64,000 nt of DNA from Scortum barcoo (Eukaryota > Chordata > Actinopteri > Centrarchiformes > Terapontidae). The position numbers and the translations under genes were made by a program. The stretch covers positions 11,709,492-11,773,491 of the forward strand of contig CM041553.1 in assembly GCA_023238725.1 (NCBI GenBank). The letters are read 5' to 3'. Positions 25,831-38,162 of the stretch are shown piece by piece. The notes beneath the pieces are model-generated. The model saw only the letters and a list, made by a program, of their open reading frames with translations, searched no databases and was not told the DNA's origin. How positions within the stretch are numbered: the stretch's first letter is position 1; each line of letters opens with the position of its first letter.

Positions 25831-26394
25831 CACATCTACGCTTACCTATCTTCCACACAAGGTGTCTTGATGATATCAGGGAGTCCGAGGTCTGTCCTCA
25901 GACCTTCTCTTATGGGAATGTTGGAGGATTTTAGGGACTTAAAGAGATTTAATGTTTTTGGTGTTTTTGGTACCACCCTGATACATGTCTTCTTCACAAA
26001 ATAAAATCTTTACAGTGTAAAGCTGCTGAGTTTTCAGGTGTCCTGGTCAACATCAGCATGAATTGCTGCCCCCTATTAACTGCTCATTGCTTGTGATTTG
26101 ATGGTTCCCAAACTGAATTACAATAAAATTAGCAGAAACCAAATCATAAAGGAAGTTGCCCACCTTGCCTGCTGGGTGTTATGGACACTATCAGTGGGAC
26201 TGCATAAGTGAACAGCAGAGAGAGATAGAGAAGTTTTTTGGGACATTTTAATTTGTTAGAAGTATTTGTGAGGGTACATTATTACAGCTGATTAGTCATT
26301 TAAATTGCAATATATTAACAAAGTCATTTGTTGACTAATTTAGAAATAAAATAATTTAGATGTATTAGGTGAGGTTATTACTCAGTTTCAATAT

Positions 26395-26420
26395 TGTGTG
26401 TGTGTGTGTGTGTGTGTGTG
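26395..26420 (+). repeat. TG microsatellite
   Basis: A (TG)13 tract followed by a short G/T run. Confidence 0.95.
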
Positions 26421-27004
26421 GTTTTTTTTTGTTATCGTATGTATACAATAAAAAATACAACAATGTATTTTCCATTCACCTAATCAGCCTATTCTCTACT
26501 ACACATTTTTTAGTCAGGACCATGAAACACGTCTATTTTTGGCATCAAAGAGAAGTGATTTTGATTCAATGGTACATTTTCAACTGGTAATTTGAGGCCA
26601 TCGATTCACTCAACATGCACCGTCATGATCCACTGACAATGCCAAAGGACCCATTCATGCTTTTATGTTTACTCTCAGATCCGCCGGTCTCTCTGGTGTC
26701 TTCTTCTGACTTGACTAATCTCGACTCTGCCGCAGTTGCCAAAGAACTTCATTGTTCATGAGGCAGCTTGCTGCCATCTAACGGCGGAATGGGGGGAAGA
26801 CCGGTGCACTTCACAATAACCAGATAACAAATTGAAGATATTTTGGATTAATCAACTCTATTGACAATGCTAATAACATAATGTAACACCTAGAAAACTG
26901 ACTGAGAAGATGTTCTGTAACAATTATTTATATGTGCATGACTTGTTCTCTCCCTCATGAAGTTGTATGTGGTGTAATAGTGGTGTAAATAACATTAATA
27001 GTGT

Positions 27005-27965
27005 TAAGAGTTTGAAGAAAGTCAGCTGGACTTGCTTGAAGTTCTTGAAGTTCTTGAAGATGTTTCACCTCTCATCCAAGAGGCTTCTTCAGTTCTGACT
27101 GATTGGTAAGGAGTCTGAGGATTTTAAACTCTAGTGGGGTCGTTGACCCTGAGAGTCATTTGGGTGATATGTGGATTGTTACTCCACCCGCCCACCATGT
27201 GAGTTGCTCAGGTCACACGTGTCAAGGTGTGAAGGGGCGTGGAGCTGTGTGGGGAGGGATCTGAAGACTGCATTGTAAGTGGCTGATAACAGGTGTCACA
27301 GGGCACCTCCTCTGTTTAGTGATGGTCTTTCCAGTTTGACATAGATGGCTTCTTTCATTCCTCTTTCAAATCATCTGTCTTCTCCAGCTAGAACACGTAC
27401 ATTGCTGTCCTCAAATGAGTGTCCCTTGTCCTTCAAATGTAGGTGGCCTGCTGAATCCTGTCCTGAGGAAGTGGTTCTCCTGTGTTGGCCCAAATGCTTG
27501 TATAACGGTTGTATTGTTTCTCCAATGTTGGACCAGCCTCTGTCTCAGTGTGTTACTGGGCTTGAAATGCACTTGAATGTCACATTTATTGAAATTCCTC
27601 CCTGAGTTTTTATGAGATACCATCAATATAGAGATGACAGTGTTGTTGCATTCATTTTCCTTCTTTTCTCTGTCTGTTTTGCTCATTTTGTGGTTTTCAA
27701 ACAGGCCCAGTTTGGATATCTGCATATTTTAAGTGTGTCCCTAATGTGTTTCTGTTCCTTCTGTGTCTGTGGTTTTCTGTACACTTTGATGTTTGATTTC
27801 AGCTTCCATGTGTGCGGCACAGTCTAGGCCATAATATTTTCCTTGACATCTTCATGGGTGACCTTGATGTTATCAGGTGTTGATGTCGTCTGTGAAGGCC
27901 TCTACTTCTTGTGCCTTGATTATGACCTAGGTGTCATCCACATATCTAAACCAGTGGCTGGGAGG
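27005..27965 (-). mobile_element. Penelope-like retroelement relic (RT palm to GIY-YIG endonuclease)
   Basis: The minus strand shows, in order, an RT catalytic motif RYVDDT (27931-27947) followed by a TAG stop (27929-27927) and then VIIKAQEVEAFTDDIN. Further on come fragments CDIQVHFKPSNTLRQRLV, a frame-shifted part with QHRRTTS-like coding, HLHLKDKGHSFED-like and KEAIYVKLERPSLN-like coding, typical of the C-terminal GIY-YIG-bearing part of fish Penelope elements. Several frameshifts and stops make it a pseudogene. Its left end carries the family's terminal sequence (27037-27110, with TTGAAGTTC repeats). Confidence 0.75.
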
Positions 27966-29062
27966 AGTACCTGTGATTTCAAGAATTTTATTGTCATTTG
28001 CACAATTACATCAAGCAATCATTGGCAATGAAATTAAATCTTAAATCTCAGGCTCCCTAAACAATGCTAAAAAATATTAACAAGAATAGAAACACTCAAA
28101 CAAAAAAAAAAGATGAAAGAAATAAAAATCTAAAATAACTAATAGTGCTAGAGTAATGAAATAAATATAGACCCAAAATATAAATAAATAATTAAAATAC
28201 AACTAAGAAAAATACAACTAAACAGAGATATACAATAAAATATGCAATAGAAAGTGACAGTGTTATTTTAAAGTGGTGGTGCTATGCAGAGTTCAAAAGT
28301 CTTAGGGCCTGCGGGATGAAGCTGTCCCTGGTGGTTCAGACCTGAATGCTAAGGAACCATCAGCCAGACGGCAGCAGGCAGAACAGTTTGTGGCTGGGCT
28401 GACTGGTGTCCTTAATAATCTTGGTGGCCTTCTTCCTACACCGCTGGGTGTAGAGGTCCTCCATGGATGGCAGGTCCGTCCTGGACTTTCACCACCCTCT
28501 GTAGAGCCTGCCTTACGGTTGAGGGTCGGTGCAGCTGCTGTACCAGGCGGTGATGCAGCCAGTCAGGATTCTCTCTATGGTGCACCTGTGAAGAAGCTGC
28601 AGAGGATCCTTGAGTCCATGTTGAGTCTCCGCTGCCTGTGGAGGAAGAAGAAGAGCCACTGTCTGGCTGACTTTGTGATGAGTCCAGGTCAACCTGAAGC
28701 TGTCAACTCTCTCCACCGTAGTCCCGTTGATGGAGCAGGGGGGCGTGTTCCTCTCTCTGCCTCCTCCTGAAGTCCACCATCAGCTCCTTTGTTTTGCTGA
28801 CATTGAGCTGGAGGTTGTTGTCCTGGCAGCAAGATGTCAGGGCTCTGACCTCCTCTCTGTAGGCCGTCTCATCAGCACCGGTGATCAGGCTGATGGCAGT
28901 TGTGTCGTCAGCAAATTTGATGATGGTGTTGGAGCTGTGGGTGGCCACGCAGTCATGCGTGAACAGGGAGTACAGCAGAGGGCTGAGCACACACAGCCCT
29001 GGGGGGCGCCGGTGTTCAGAGTTAGGGTGGAGGATGTGGTCCTGCCTATCCGCACAGCCTAA
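27966..29062 (-). mobile_element. 5'-truncated L2/CR1-like LINE (RT domain and 3' end)
   Basis: The minus strand encodes GAPQGCVLSPLLYSLFTHDC and then KFADDT, the conserved RT block with the catalytic Asp pair, followed by NNLQLNVSKTKELMVDFRR. After frameshifts the typical C-terminal motif RCTIERILTGCITAWY appears (about 28590-28530), then an untranslated tail ending near 27970 with ATGACAATAAA and ATTCTT, as is usual for this clade in fish. The endonuclease and ORF1 are missing. It sits inside or beside a Penelope relic. Confidence 0.85.
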
Positions 29063-29097
29063 TAAGACGCAGGTCTGTAAAATTCATAGACTCTCCA

Positions 29098-29145
29098 CCA
29101 GTCAGTCAGAACTGAAGAAGCCTCTTGGATGAGAGATGTTACATG
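29098..29145 (+). mobile_element. Inverted copy of the Penelope terminal sequence
   Basis: The sequence AGAACTGAAGAAGCCTCTTG and its flanks (29098-29134) are a near-perfect inverted repeat of 27070-27106. The two bracket the Penelope/LINE composite, about 2 kb apart. Confidence 0.75.
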
Positions 29146-29794
29146 TTGTTCACACATTTTAGTTTCCCCTCAGTCCGACTCAATACATTCTGTTTCACTG
29201 TTTCCTATTTTGAAATTAGCCTTTTCTTTTTAATCCCATTAAGGGAAAAAAAAAAGTTTAATTAATTAGTTTAATTAATTATATTGGTACAGTAAGAATG
29301 AACTAATCTATTTCAGAAATTATGAATGTCACTTATCTTGAATTTGCATTGTTTTCTGGTCAAAGAAAGTAGCTTCTCTGCCCTTCAGTAATGGATTCTG
29401 CATGATTGTTGAATATTAAAGCAAAATTATATCAGAAACTGCAGCAACTTCTAAAGATTAGAATCAGAGAGTGTAGCACTCTATATTTAATTAGTTTTCC
29501 CACATGCATACAAATGCACTTTAATTAGTGTTAACTGGACGTTTTGATGAGGAAAAAAAGTGATTAAAATTGTGCATTTCATTGTCTTGGTGTCCTTTAA
29601 TACATCAGTGGAAATTTGTACAAACACTTCCACAGTGACTGTAAATGGAGCAAATAGCATTGATTAAGTTTCAAATGATTTCATTTAGTTTAGCTTCATT
29701 CATACAGGGATGATGATGACTGTGTGGTGATGAACAGATTGAGAGGAATGATTACTGCAGCACACGGACAAATATTAGCAGAGCAAATGTATTT

Positions 29795-29960
29795 TACTAA
29801 ACCCCAAATCCACAAATAGTGGCCACTGTACATTTTATTGAGCACTGCTACTTTATACTTCTACTTCACTACATTCCAAAGGGAAATATTTCTGTTCATA
29901 CTTCATTACATTTATCTGACAGCTCCAGTGACAGCTCTAAGACTCCATTATTAAGATCAC
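29795..29960 (+). repeat. 'ACTTTTACTTGAGTA' dispersed repeat, 5' fragment
   Basis: CTGCTACTTTATACTTCTAC, TTCACTACATTCCAAAGGG and TACATTTATCTGACAGCTCC are family segments. Confidence 0.5.
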
Positions 29961-30421
29961 ATCTAGACAGTTTTTCTAACAGTTACTCTGTTAATGAAAT
30001 CAGTTTCAGCCTCTGCCCACCACAATAGAAATTACTAGTTTGGATGAATTGGATGAATCAGCTTCAGTAAACACTCAGTGCACACATTGCTGAATACAAC
30101 GTTCAGCATCAATAAGCATCTTTTTCTCAAGGAGCACTAAACCTGTGTGGGTTGTTTTGTGCTCATCTATTGTGTCTCTTCTTTGCCTCCATCAAGATTC
30201 ACACACATTTTGCATAAAGGAGCAGTTACTTTTGTCAACCAACAGATGGCGATGTTGGATTCAGAAAAGGTAGCTTGCATTTGCAATTGCAATGCATTTG
30301 GTTTGAAATTCAGATATTTGTCAAACCTGAAAATACAAACAGCATGAAATGCAGTGAAATTTAAAGCAGTCTAAGCTGCACTGCATGACAAATATAATTC
30401 CTGTAGTATTTCTACAAGACA

Positions 30422-30545
30422 GATGTGGAAAGTAACTCAATACAATGCATCTCAAGCATTTTATAAGGCCTTTTACTTGAGTATTTTTATTTTGTGATCC
30501 ATCATATTTTTAATTCACCATATATCCAAGTTAAATACTGCACAT
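30422..30545 (+). repeat. 'ACTTTTACTTGAGTA' dispersed repeat, fragment
   Basis: TGTGGAAAGTAACTCAATAC, GGCCTTTTACTTGAGTATTT and a following AT-rich section. Close to the fragment at 29.8 kb and in the same orientation. Confidence 0.45.
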
Positions 30546-33116
30546 TGTACCCCATCATGTGACGTCTTACAGAAGAAGTGCAAACAGTGTGATTTAAAAA
30601 CATGATGCAGTTTCACTCATGTCAAGCACATTTACCATGTACAACTTCACATTATGTTTATTATTATGTTTTTTTAAATGTGTTTTACTGACAAAGATAT
30701 ACACAAAGAAATAATGAAATAAAAGTGACATATATGGCTTGTTTAAGAAGAATGGACAGTCAAGAAGGAATTGTTACTTCTAGTCAACCAAGCCATCAAG
30801 CCACTGTTTGGCTGTAGGGACTTCCTAAGATTAAGAGTTTTTGGGGCTGTAATTAAGTTGGTAATGTGTTTCAACTTTACATTATTTTACTACTTTAAGA
30901 ACTCCAGCACGGGTACGATCTGCACTACCTTCACATTTTGTCATCAGTGCTGCCATGAAATCCTTTACTGGCACTATAATTTATCTTCATCATTGCCACA
31001 GTGAGGCATCTGAGGAGTATATTGCTCTGTGAAAATAATAAAGAAGTTGGTTAAATCAAAGTCATTTTTTCATTCTTGTTCTGCTCCAGGCGCTGGCACA
31101 TGATCCACAGAGAGGAGCAGGGGAGTGGGAGGAGGAGGTAAGCACATATGCAGATGGGAATTAGTGGTCCCAGTAAACACCTGGAGCCAGAGGGGGAAAG
31201 AGATGATCGTATTCACATGCAAGTCTTGTGCCACAGAATACACCGATGCTAAAACGCACGGCTTTCCATCCACTTCACACCAGAGGATAGGTAGGCATCA
31301 CCTTAATTCCTGCTTAGGCTGTGAATGCAGCTTTTCCCCCTCAAAGCCTTTCAGGCTTTACTTTGAACATGAACATATTATGTAATTTGCTGCAACGGGA
31401 GAAAATGCCTCTGAAAAACGTGCATGTTTCTTTGGTGTGAGATCATTATACACACTATGGGCTGCACAACAAAAGAGGCCTTTCATTTCAAACTGCAGGG
31501 TAGATGCTGATTTCCTAAAAGCTATTGATTGAAAATGGCACAGCTGAGGAGCGGGAGAGGAGCCATGAATGGAGACAGTGGATTCTCACTTCCACCGCTC
31601 TCCAGCTGTGAGCTCTATTGCCGCCTGGCCTTGAAGGAGGGGAAGAGGGCCGTCCCTGCATATGGTGTTTTTCATGGGATTTAAGACACAGCGCTGTCAC
31701 TCCCATATGTGCTTGAGCGTATAGTTTTGAGAGGTTTCATTTCAAAAGGGCGATGAAAACAACCGTGTTCTCACTCCACACTTTCTGCACACATGCCCCA
31801 GTTTGCACTAATTGCCATCACTGGCATTCCTCGCCATCTGGTTTCATCTCCTGAGCATGAAACCATTGACACAAGCTTAATAACTGATAAGCAGCCATTA
31901 TCTGTTGTTAGGGGCAATGCAGCGCAGATGTCAACTCAGTGTATATCAATAGTTTCAATACATTAACCTAATTATTGCTTATGTAACATACAATACAGCG
32001 AGCCTGCCTTGGCCCTATCACCAGCCCACACCCTTCACAAACACACACACATATACATTGACAGTAACTGAGTGGGAGGGAGAAATGTCATATACCTCAG
32101 CATTTAGTTAGCATTGGCATCCAACATGACAGATTCCCCGTCTGGGTCGCTTAACACTGATGGCTTGCAGAAAGGTTTCGCCTGTCTGCCTGGCTCTCCT
32201 TCACTTGCCCCTTAATTCTGCTCTGTTTCTTCAGATGCCCACCCCCTTTGTCAAGGCGCTGCCATAATTATATAAGAGTTATGCAAACCCGTCTCCCACT
32301 GTGCAAACAATGAAACATTTTGAGCTCTCAAACAGTGTGTTTAATGGTAATGAGCATGAGAAATATACAGTTGTGTACTGGGAAATTCATCACTTCAGAC
32401 TAATAAAGTTGTCGCTTCCAGAATCTTATGTGGAGAATAATCATTTTGTGGATGACTTCATGCTAAATCACTTTCAATCCTGTGCAGATTAGGTGCTGTA
32501 AAGGCTAAAAATGTGATTTTCAGAAAGTACTCTCATTTGTTTCACAGATTGCAACAGAAGAGAAGCTATAATTTTTTTAAGAACTTTACTTCCCCAAACC
32601 TTTTCTCTACCCTCTCCCCGACCTGTCTCTGTTATTACAAGCTCATGCTGTGCTGCTAAACTGAAAAGACTCCAGATACAGTATATCAGGCTGACTTGTG
32701 AAATATGTAAAATGTCTTATTATTTCATTATTCTTTAATGTATTAACATTTAATTGCCATCTATGCTAATTATATGTTTCTACCACTTGTTTTATGCCTC
32801 ATTGTAGTTACTGTAAACGATATTTTATCTAAGCTCAACAAAGCAAATTCCAATAAACTATTTTGAAATGGCAATGACACATGATAAATCTTGAATCTTT
32901 AAACACATTGTTTCCATTTGTAGTCTTTGCTTGAATATTTCTCTCAAACATCATTTCAACAAAGTGCTGAAACAAGCTTATAAAGAATATACAGTATGAA
33001 GATAATCGTTCCCACTTTTAAACTACTTAAGGGACAATAAAAGGTGTTGAACCAGACATTATGGGGTTAAAATAATCTAGATTTCATATGGGCTTCAACA
33101 CTTCTGGCACTTTTTT

Positions 33117-33875
33117 TAGGGCTGCAAGTGCAGACTTTCATTGTTGATAAATTTGCCAATTATTTTCTCAATTAAAGGACCGGTTCAAAGGTTTGGGAAG
33201 TTCACTTTCCCTTCTTGTCAAGATCTAGCTAAGAACATTAGTACCACTCTCATGGTTGTATGGTAAATGGTAAATATGAAACCAGAGCCAGTTAGCTTAG
33301 CTTAACATAAAGCCTAAAAACAGGTGGTAACAATTATCCTGGCTGAGTCTAAAGGTAACAAAACCTGGCTGGCAGCACCTCTGAAGCTCATTCGTTTAAC
33401 ATGCTTTCTCTCATTTGTTCAAACTACACAAGACCAAAGTGCAAAGACAACTTGTTGTGGCTTCCTGGGGGTCTCTCTGCCGGTTGCCTGGCAACGTCAC
33501 TGCGATATCAAGACTCCAAGAAATTACTTCTGTCTGTTTCTGTTGAATCACCTGTTTTTGTCCTTCTTCACTGATTAAAAAAAGATGAAATTAAAACGAA
33601 AATAACATAATACAAAAAAAAGTCCATTATAGCTTTTCAGAGCCTCACGTGTATATTGTTTGTTCTGTGTGACAAACAGACCAGAAACAAAAGATATTCA
33701 ATTTAATTTAACTCTAATTTAACTTTGTTGAAGAAACCAAGCAATAATCACATTTGAGATGCTGTAACCAGTGAATGTTATCAAATGACTTGAAATGATT
33801 ATATGATTGTCAGAAATATTGCCAATTGATTTTCTGTCAGTCAACTAATCCATTAATTGTTTCAAGTCTTTTCAT
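33117..33875 (+). repeat. Dispersed repeat of the 'GGGCTGCAAC...AAAGATATTCA' type, interrupted
   Basis: The left part (33117-33173, TAGGGCTGCAAG then GCCAATTATTTTCTCAATTA) and the right part (about 33630-33875, with AAAAGATATTCAATTT, then CACATTTGAGATGCTG, then CCAATTGATTTTCTGTCAGT) are the two ends of a short non-coding repeat that is widespread in fish. The middle is occupied by a second repeat family (33174-33545). Confidence 0.6.
33174..33545 (+). repeat. Dispersed repeat of the 'GTTAGCTTAGCTTAACATAAA' type
   Basis: A diverged copy of a common percomorph short repeat. Recognisable segments include TACCACTCTCATGGTTGTA, CCAGTTAGCTTAGC, CTGGCTGAGTCTAAAGGTAA, GCAGCACCTCTGAAGCTCA and GGTTGCCTGGCAACGTCAC. 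It is inserted into another repeat. Confidence 0.6.
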
Positions 33876-35419
33876 GTTACATTTTGAAATTGTCATTTTA
33901 GCATGTTACTATATGTTTTAATGTATTTATTCCCTCTGTCTGGGTCTTTGGCACGCACCTCTCTTCTCAGAGGTTTGTTTGACCTGCAACACATCAATCA
34001 GGAAAGTCCAGCATCCCGAAACCACCAGGACAACAGAAGCAGCTTGCATGGCCCAACAGGCCATCTTTAATTCAACTCTGTCAGCTGCCATTGAGCCACC
34101 ACAGGGCATCCAAAGGGCTGAGTCACTGGCTGGACTGAAGATATGCCAAGGCGAACAGACAGGGGGAAAGCCCGGGCCTCTCCTTCTGCAGCAGGGGAAT
34201 CACTCCTCATTATATGTAGACGTGGCTTATTGAGTCACCCCATTCTCGCGGCCTGGTTGTTGGAGCGTGGTTGAGGGGGATTCGAACAGAGGCAGCTGGA
34301 GTAGCATGATGGTATGAGCACTGATATGTGTCATTGGGGGTGATGTGTTGCAAAGTGACTGAGCCAACTTGCCTGACTCAATTAGAGGGAGTCCATGTAA
34401 CTCTTGAAATGCAGCGTTGTTTTACAAATGCATTGAATATCACTGCCAGTGGGCATCGCAGATATGTCCCGGGGGTGTATTCACTGAGGGGGCAGCCAAA
34501 TCTCTGCATGTACACTTTCAGATTAAAGCATAAATCTGGATTTTTTTACTTAAATCCTATAATTTTGTTTTTATTACAAAAATAATCCACAATAGAGGGT
34601 TTAAAGGTTTAAACCAAACTATGTACACTAACTGTGCTGCAAAATGGTCTCAAACAATGTGAAAACAGAGTCTCTGCTACTTTTAAGGAGCCTGAGGCAC
34701 TTTACAGATCACAGCCAGAGTCAGTTGCAGGAGGGTCCTAAAGGTCCTGTTTGGCCCTTTATGTCCAAAAGAAGGGAAATCTTTATGCTACAGATTTACA
34801 ATAATATTTGGGGAAGAACTTGACTGGCCTATAGAGACCTCAGCCCCATCAAACACCTTTGCAGCTACCATCAGCAGTAAACCTCACAAACACTCTTGTG
34901 TCTGAGGGTCAGCAAATTCCTGCCACAAAATCTTGTGCAAAACCTTCACAAAAGGGTGATGTCTGATATTGCAGAATGTCAATGTCCATGCTTTTGTAAT
35001 AAGAAGTTGAACAACCACATATAGATGTCATGTTTGGGTGTCTGGAAGTCAGTGTAGTTCTGTAGTGAATTAGACAAAGAGGTTTTTATTGGTATTGTTC
35101 TCACTCTGGTTGAAAGATTTAGAGTATGTATTTCTCATATATATCAAAATCTTTAATATGATGCACCAGTTACCAATGACCACCATCAGGCTGCTCACTG
35201 CTGTGGTCCTCCATCATCTCATTTCCCCATCACAGTGTCAACCACAGGGTCAGCTCTCATGATGCTTACACCTGACCTGTTAGAGGCAGCTCCTCTGTAT
35301 ATCGCTGCTCATTTCCTGAAGTGGTGCCTTGCTGGTACTCAGAGAGGAGAACAAACATATCGTGCCAGCTGAGGGGACACCTTGCTGTTCTCACAAGCTC
35401 TCCACAACCTCTAAAACAG

Positions 35420-35438
35420 CAGAGAGAGAGAGAGTGTC

Positions 35439-35478
<40 letters not shown>

Positions 35479-35518
35479 TATGTGTATGTGTGTGTGTGTG
35501 TCTATGTGTGTGTGTGTA
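35420..35518 (+). repeat. AG then GT microsatellite
   Basis: About seven AG units are followed by long GT runs broken by TCTA and GTAT units to 35518. Confidence 0.95.
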
Positions 35519-36270
35519 GGTGTTTCAGTTTGTGTCTGAGGGCTTGGTTAAGAGTTTGGAGGACTGTTGTTGTTGCTGGTGCGTGCTAATTGCCTGGGAG
35601 TGGCGTTAGGTGTTCTCATCGCTGTGTGGATAATCACAGAAGCACATTAATTGGCAGAGAGCACCAAAAAGACCAAAAGAAATACCCACAAACTGCCTCC
35701 TTGCCTCCAGTACTTCTTTCAATCCACTTGAACGATGTTTTGACCACAAATAGTCTTAATCCAATAAAGCTGCACATGTGTGTACATATAGATGAGCCAG
35801 GAGGTCACATCATTGATAATATACATGTGAAGATTTTATTCACAGTCATTCATCTACTGGATATCACATCAGCATTACATCAAAAGTACAGCATGAAATT
35901 ACTGTGTATCCTTAAATAATGCCAAACGAATGCGTGATTTTTGTTTGTGCATTAATTAATTTAATTAATGAATTAATGCTGTATCAGTCAGTTCACATGT
36001 AATTAGTTAATACTGAATGGATCATAAATTAATGACTGTTATCTCACAGTTAATTCATACATTAATTCATAGGCCACTAAATTAGAGACAATCACAGAAA
36101 TATGATGCCTATTTTGGTCATGCTGGTGCCGTGTCTCTAGAGAGGAAAACAGTCGGCCTGTCTGCACTGTCAAAATTAATTATTATTATTATAATTATTA
36201 TTATTAATGTCATCTGGGGAATCACTGTCTCATATAACTTTTGGCATAAAGAAGGAAAATCCTTTACTAT

Positions 36271-36895
36271 TGTTGAATGGATTGCCATGAAATGATAAAT
36301 TTTGTAAAGACATTCATGTACCCCTTAGTCTGACAGCCCAATAGTTCGAAAAATGGTCCGACAGCTCATTATGCCAAAAACAAATACCCATTGCTCAGGT
36401 AGCTCATTTATCCAAATTGCACACTTTCCCTGCAGTTAGGAAGAACTTACCAACTACACTACATACTGCTCCAAACAATCACCCATGTGTGTCCATGAAG
36501 AAAAAGTAAAATGTTGATTCTTCTTAGAGGATTGGGGTTAGGGTTAGTTTCTCATGTAAACAAATGGACATGGCTAATTATTATGCACAACATAATTATT
36601 ATGTAGTGTACTGCAGTAGTGATATTAAAATGATGGGGCTTGATCCCCTAAATGTGTATTTTGAGATGAAAGCACCATCTTCAGGGCAACATTTCAATTT
36701 GTTCAATAATTTGGGTTTAGGACCAAATACAGTCAAGCTGCTGTTTGTGTTGAGAGCTTATTAGCAAATGTTAGCACGCTAAACTGTTGAACATCAACAT
36801 AAACGTTAAATTTCACCATATTAGCATTGTCATTGTATGCATATGCTGATGTTAGCATTAAGCTCAAAGCACCGCTGTTCTTAAGAACAACAATA
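36271..36895 (+). repeat. GTTAGCATGCTAAC-type repeat, copy 1, interrupted
   Basis: The head (36271-36325: ATGGATTGCCATGAAAT then AGACATTCATGTACCCC) and tail (36656-36895: ACATTTCAATTTGTTCAATA, then ATTAGCAAATGTTAGCACGC, then GATGTTAGCATTAAGCTCAA) are family segments. About 330 nt of unrelated sequence lie between them. Confidence 0.6.
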
Positions 36896-38069
36896 AAGAC
36901 TGTACTTTCATTTAACCACAGTAACTGAAGCAGATCACTGTTTTACCATGTTTTTGTATTCATAATACTCAAAGGTATTAAGTTAACAAATTGAAGCAAA
37001 TTGTGATTTGTGAAAAGTAAATAGAAACTCAAACTAAAATAGGCTTAAAATAAAAAAATAATAATTAGCATATGAAATATCAGTGAAAACTATACAAGAG
37101 GATTAACTCAATACTGACAATATCAGTGCACATACTGCACCCACAACTGGTGTAGTGCATGACCGATGAGTGAATGAACATGAGTGCAATCCCGTCTCAG
37201 ACAAAGTGACATAGTATGAAAACACTACATTGCATTGTTGGGCTATATAAATAAAATTGACTTGAGCTGAGTTGACATAAGCTTAGCTGCTGTAAGTCTC
37301 TGAGCTAATTCTTGCTAATAGGAAAAATGAACATGTGCCATCTGATAACAAACAGTTTTATGAATAAATACATGAATTTGTTCATGAATGTGCAAATACT
37401 GAAAACACTGAGGTCTTTGATGCCTCCATGTCTGTGTGGCTTGTCAATGGATAATTCTGAAAAAAACTGGCCCATAGTTGAATTCAATTGCTGACTCGTG
37501 TTTTATTGTATAGTAACATGCACTCATACATTAAACAATGCCTGCAGTCTGCTATGATTTATGACCAGTAACCTAAAAACAGGTCACAATATTGACCTGA
37601 TGTCTAAATGTCCTGCATCCTTCTGCTGTCCACAGTCAAGAACATGACTATAATCAGCTTCTCAAAAGCCAACAAGTTCATTTCAATTCCTGAAACACCT
37701 CCTGGTCTACATTGAGTCTCAAAGTCGAGCAAAGAGACGATTATGTCTGCAGTGTAACTGTGCAGCCCCAGTGATTGGGAAGAAAAAAGGGGCTCTGTGT
37801 TACTCTCCATCAGTCCCTACCTCCCAGCTTCTCTCTCTCTTTGAGGCCATTAGGACTCATGGCTCTCTCCTGCATCATTAGATTAACTCCTATGGTCTGC
37901 CAGAGTCTGCAGGAAGATCATACTCATTACCCAAGCTGCTCTACTCTACCAAGCACACAAAAGCCCCGCTTTCACCTTGTAATTTGAGTCAGCCGGGCTC
38001 ATCAGGGCAGGAGGCAACAGAGATATGGAAGTGCTGCTGCCACTATCGGCGGATATTCATGTCCTATAC

Positions 38070-38162
38070 CTCCTTGATTACACAGGCGGATTTAGAGTGC
38101 ACGCTTGGCAGAGGCGATGTTCCTGGGGACATATTAGGCACATTAGTTCCCTCGGCTTCTGC
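38070..38162 (-). CDS. Weak candidate third exon of the same unidentified gene
   Basis: A 31-codon open stretch (starts AEAEGTNVPNMSPGTSP, ends SACVIKE), phase 0 at both ends, sits between a CACTACAG acceptor and a GAG|GTATAG donor. The donor is weaker than consensus. It would continue the two candidate exons upstream in frame. Nothing further downstream was convincing, so the putative gene has no visible stop exon. Confidence 0.2.

Larger units (their letters stand above)
25831..38069. other. Intergenic region between sphk1 and the candidate gene
   Basis: Holds a Penelope/LINE composite (27.0-29.1 kb), dispersed repeats (29.8, 30.4, 33.1-33.9, 36.3-36.9 kb), GT microsatellites and long AT-rich stretches. 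Human neighbours such as UBE2O, AANAT and RHBDF2 are not recognisable here. Moderately GC-rich, ORF-bearing islands near 31.1-31.7 kb and 37.8-38.2 kb might be conserved non-coding elements or small exons. Confidence 0.5.

Noticed and set aside
31070..31273. Minus-strand ORF with a good acceptor (CTGGCTCCAG)
   Set aside because: Low-complexity Pro/Leu coding and no donor in a useful position; the plus-strand reading is better.
34265..34300. GGATTCGAAC, resembling a tRNA T-loop
   Set aside because: No acceptor stem, D-loop or anticodon arm could be drawn around it.
36533..36550. Telomere-like GGGGTTAGGGTTAG
   Set aside because: Only two units; part of a short insert, not an interstitial telomere.
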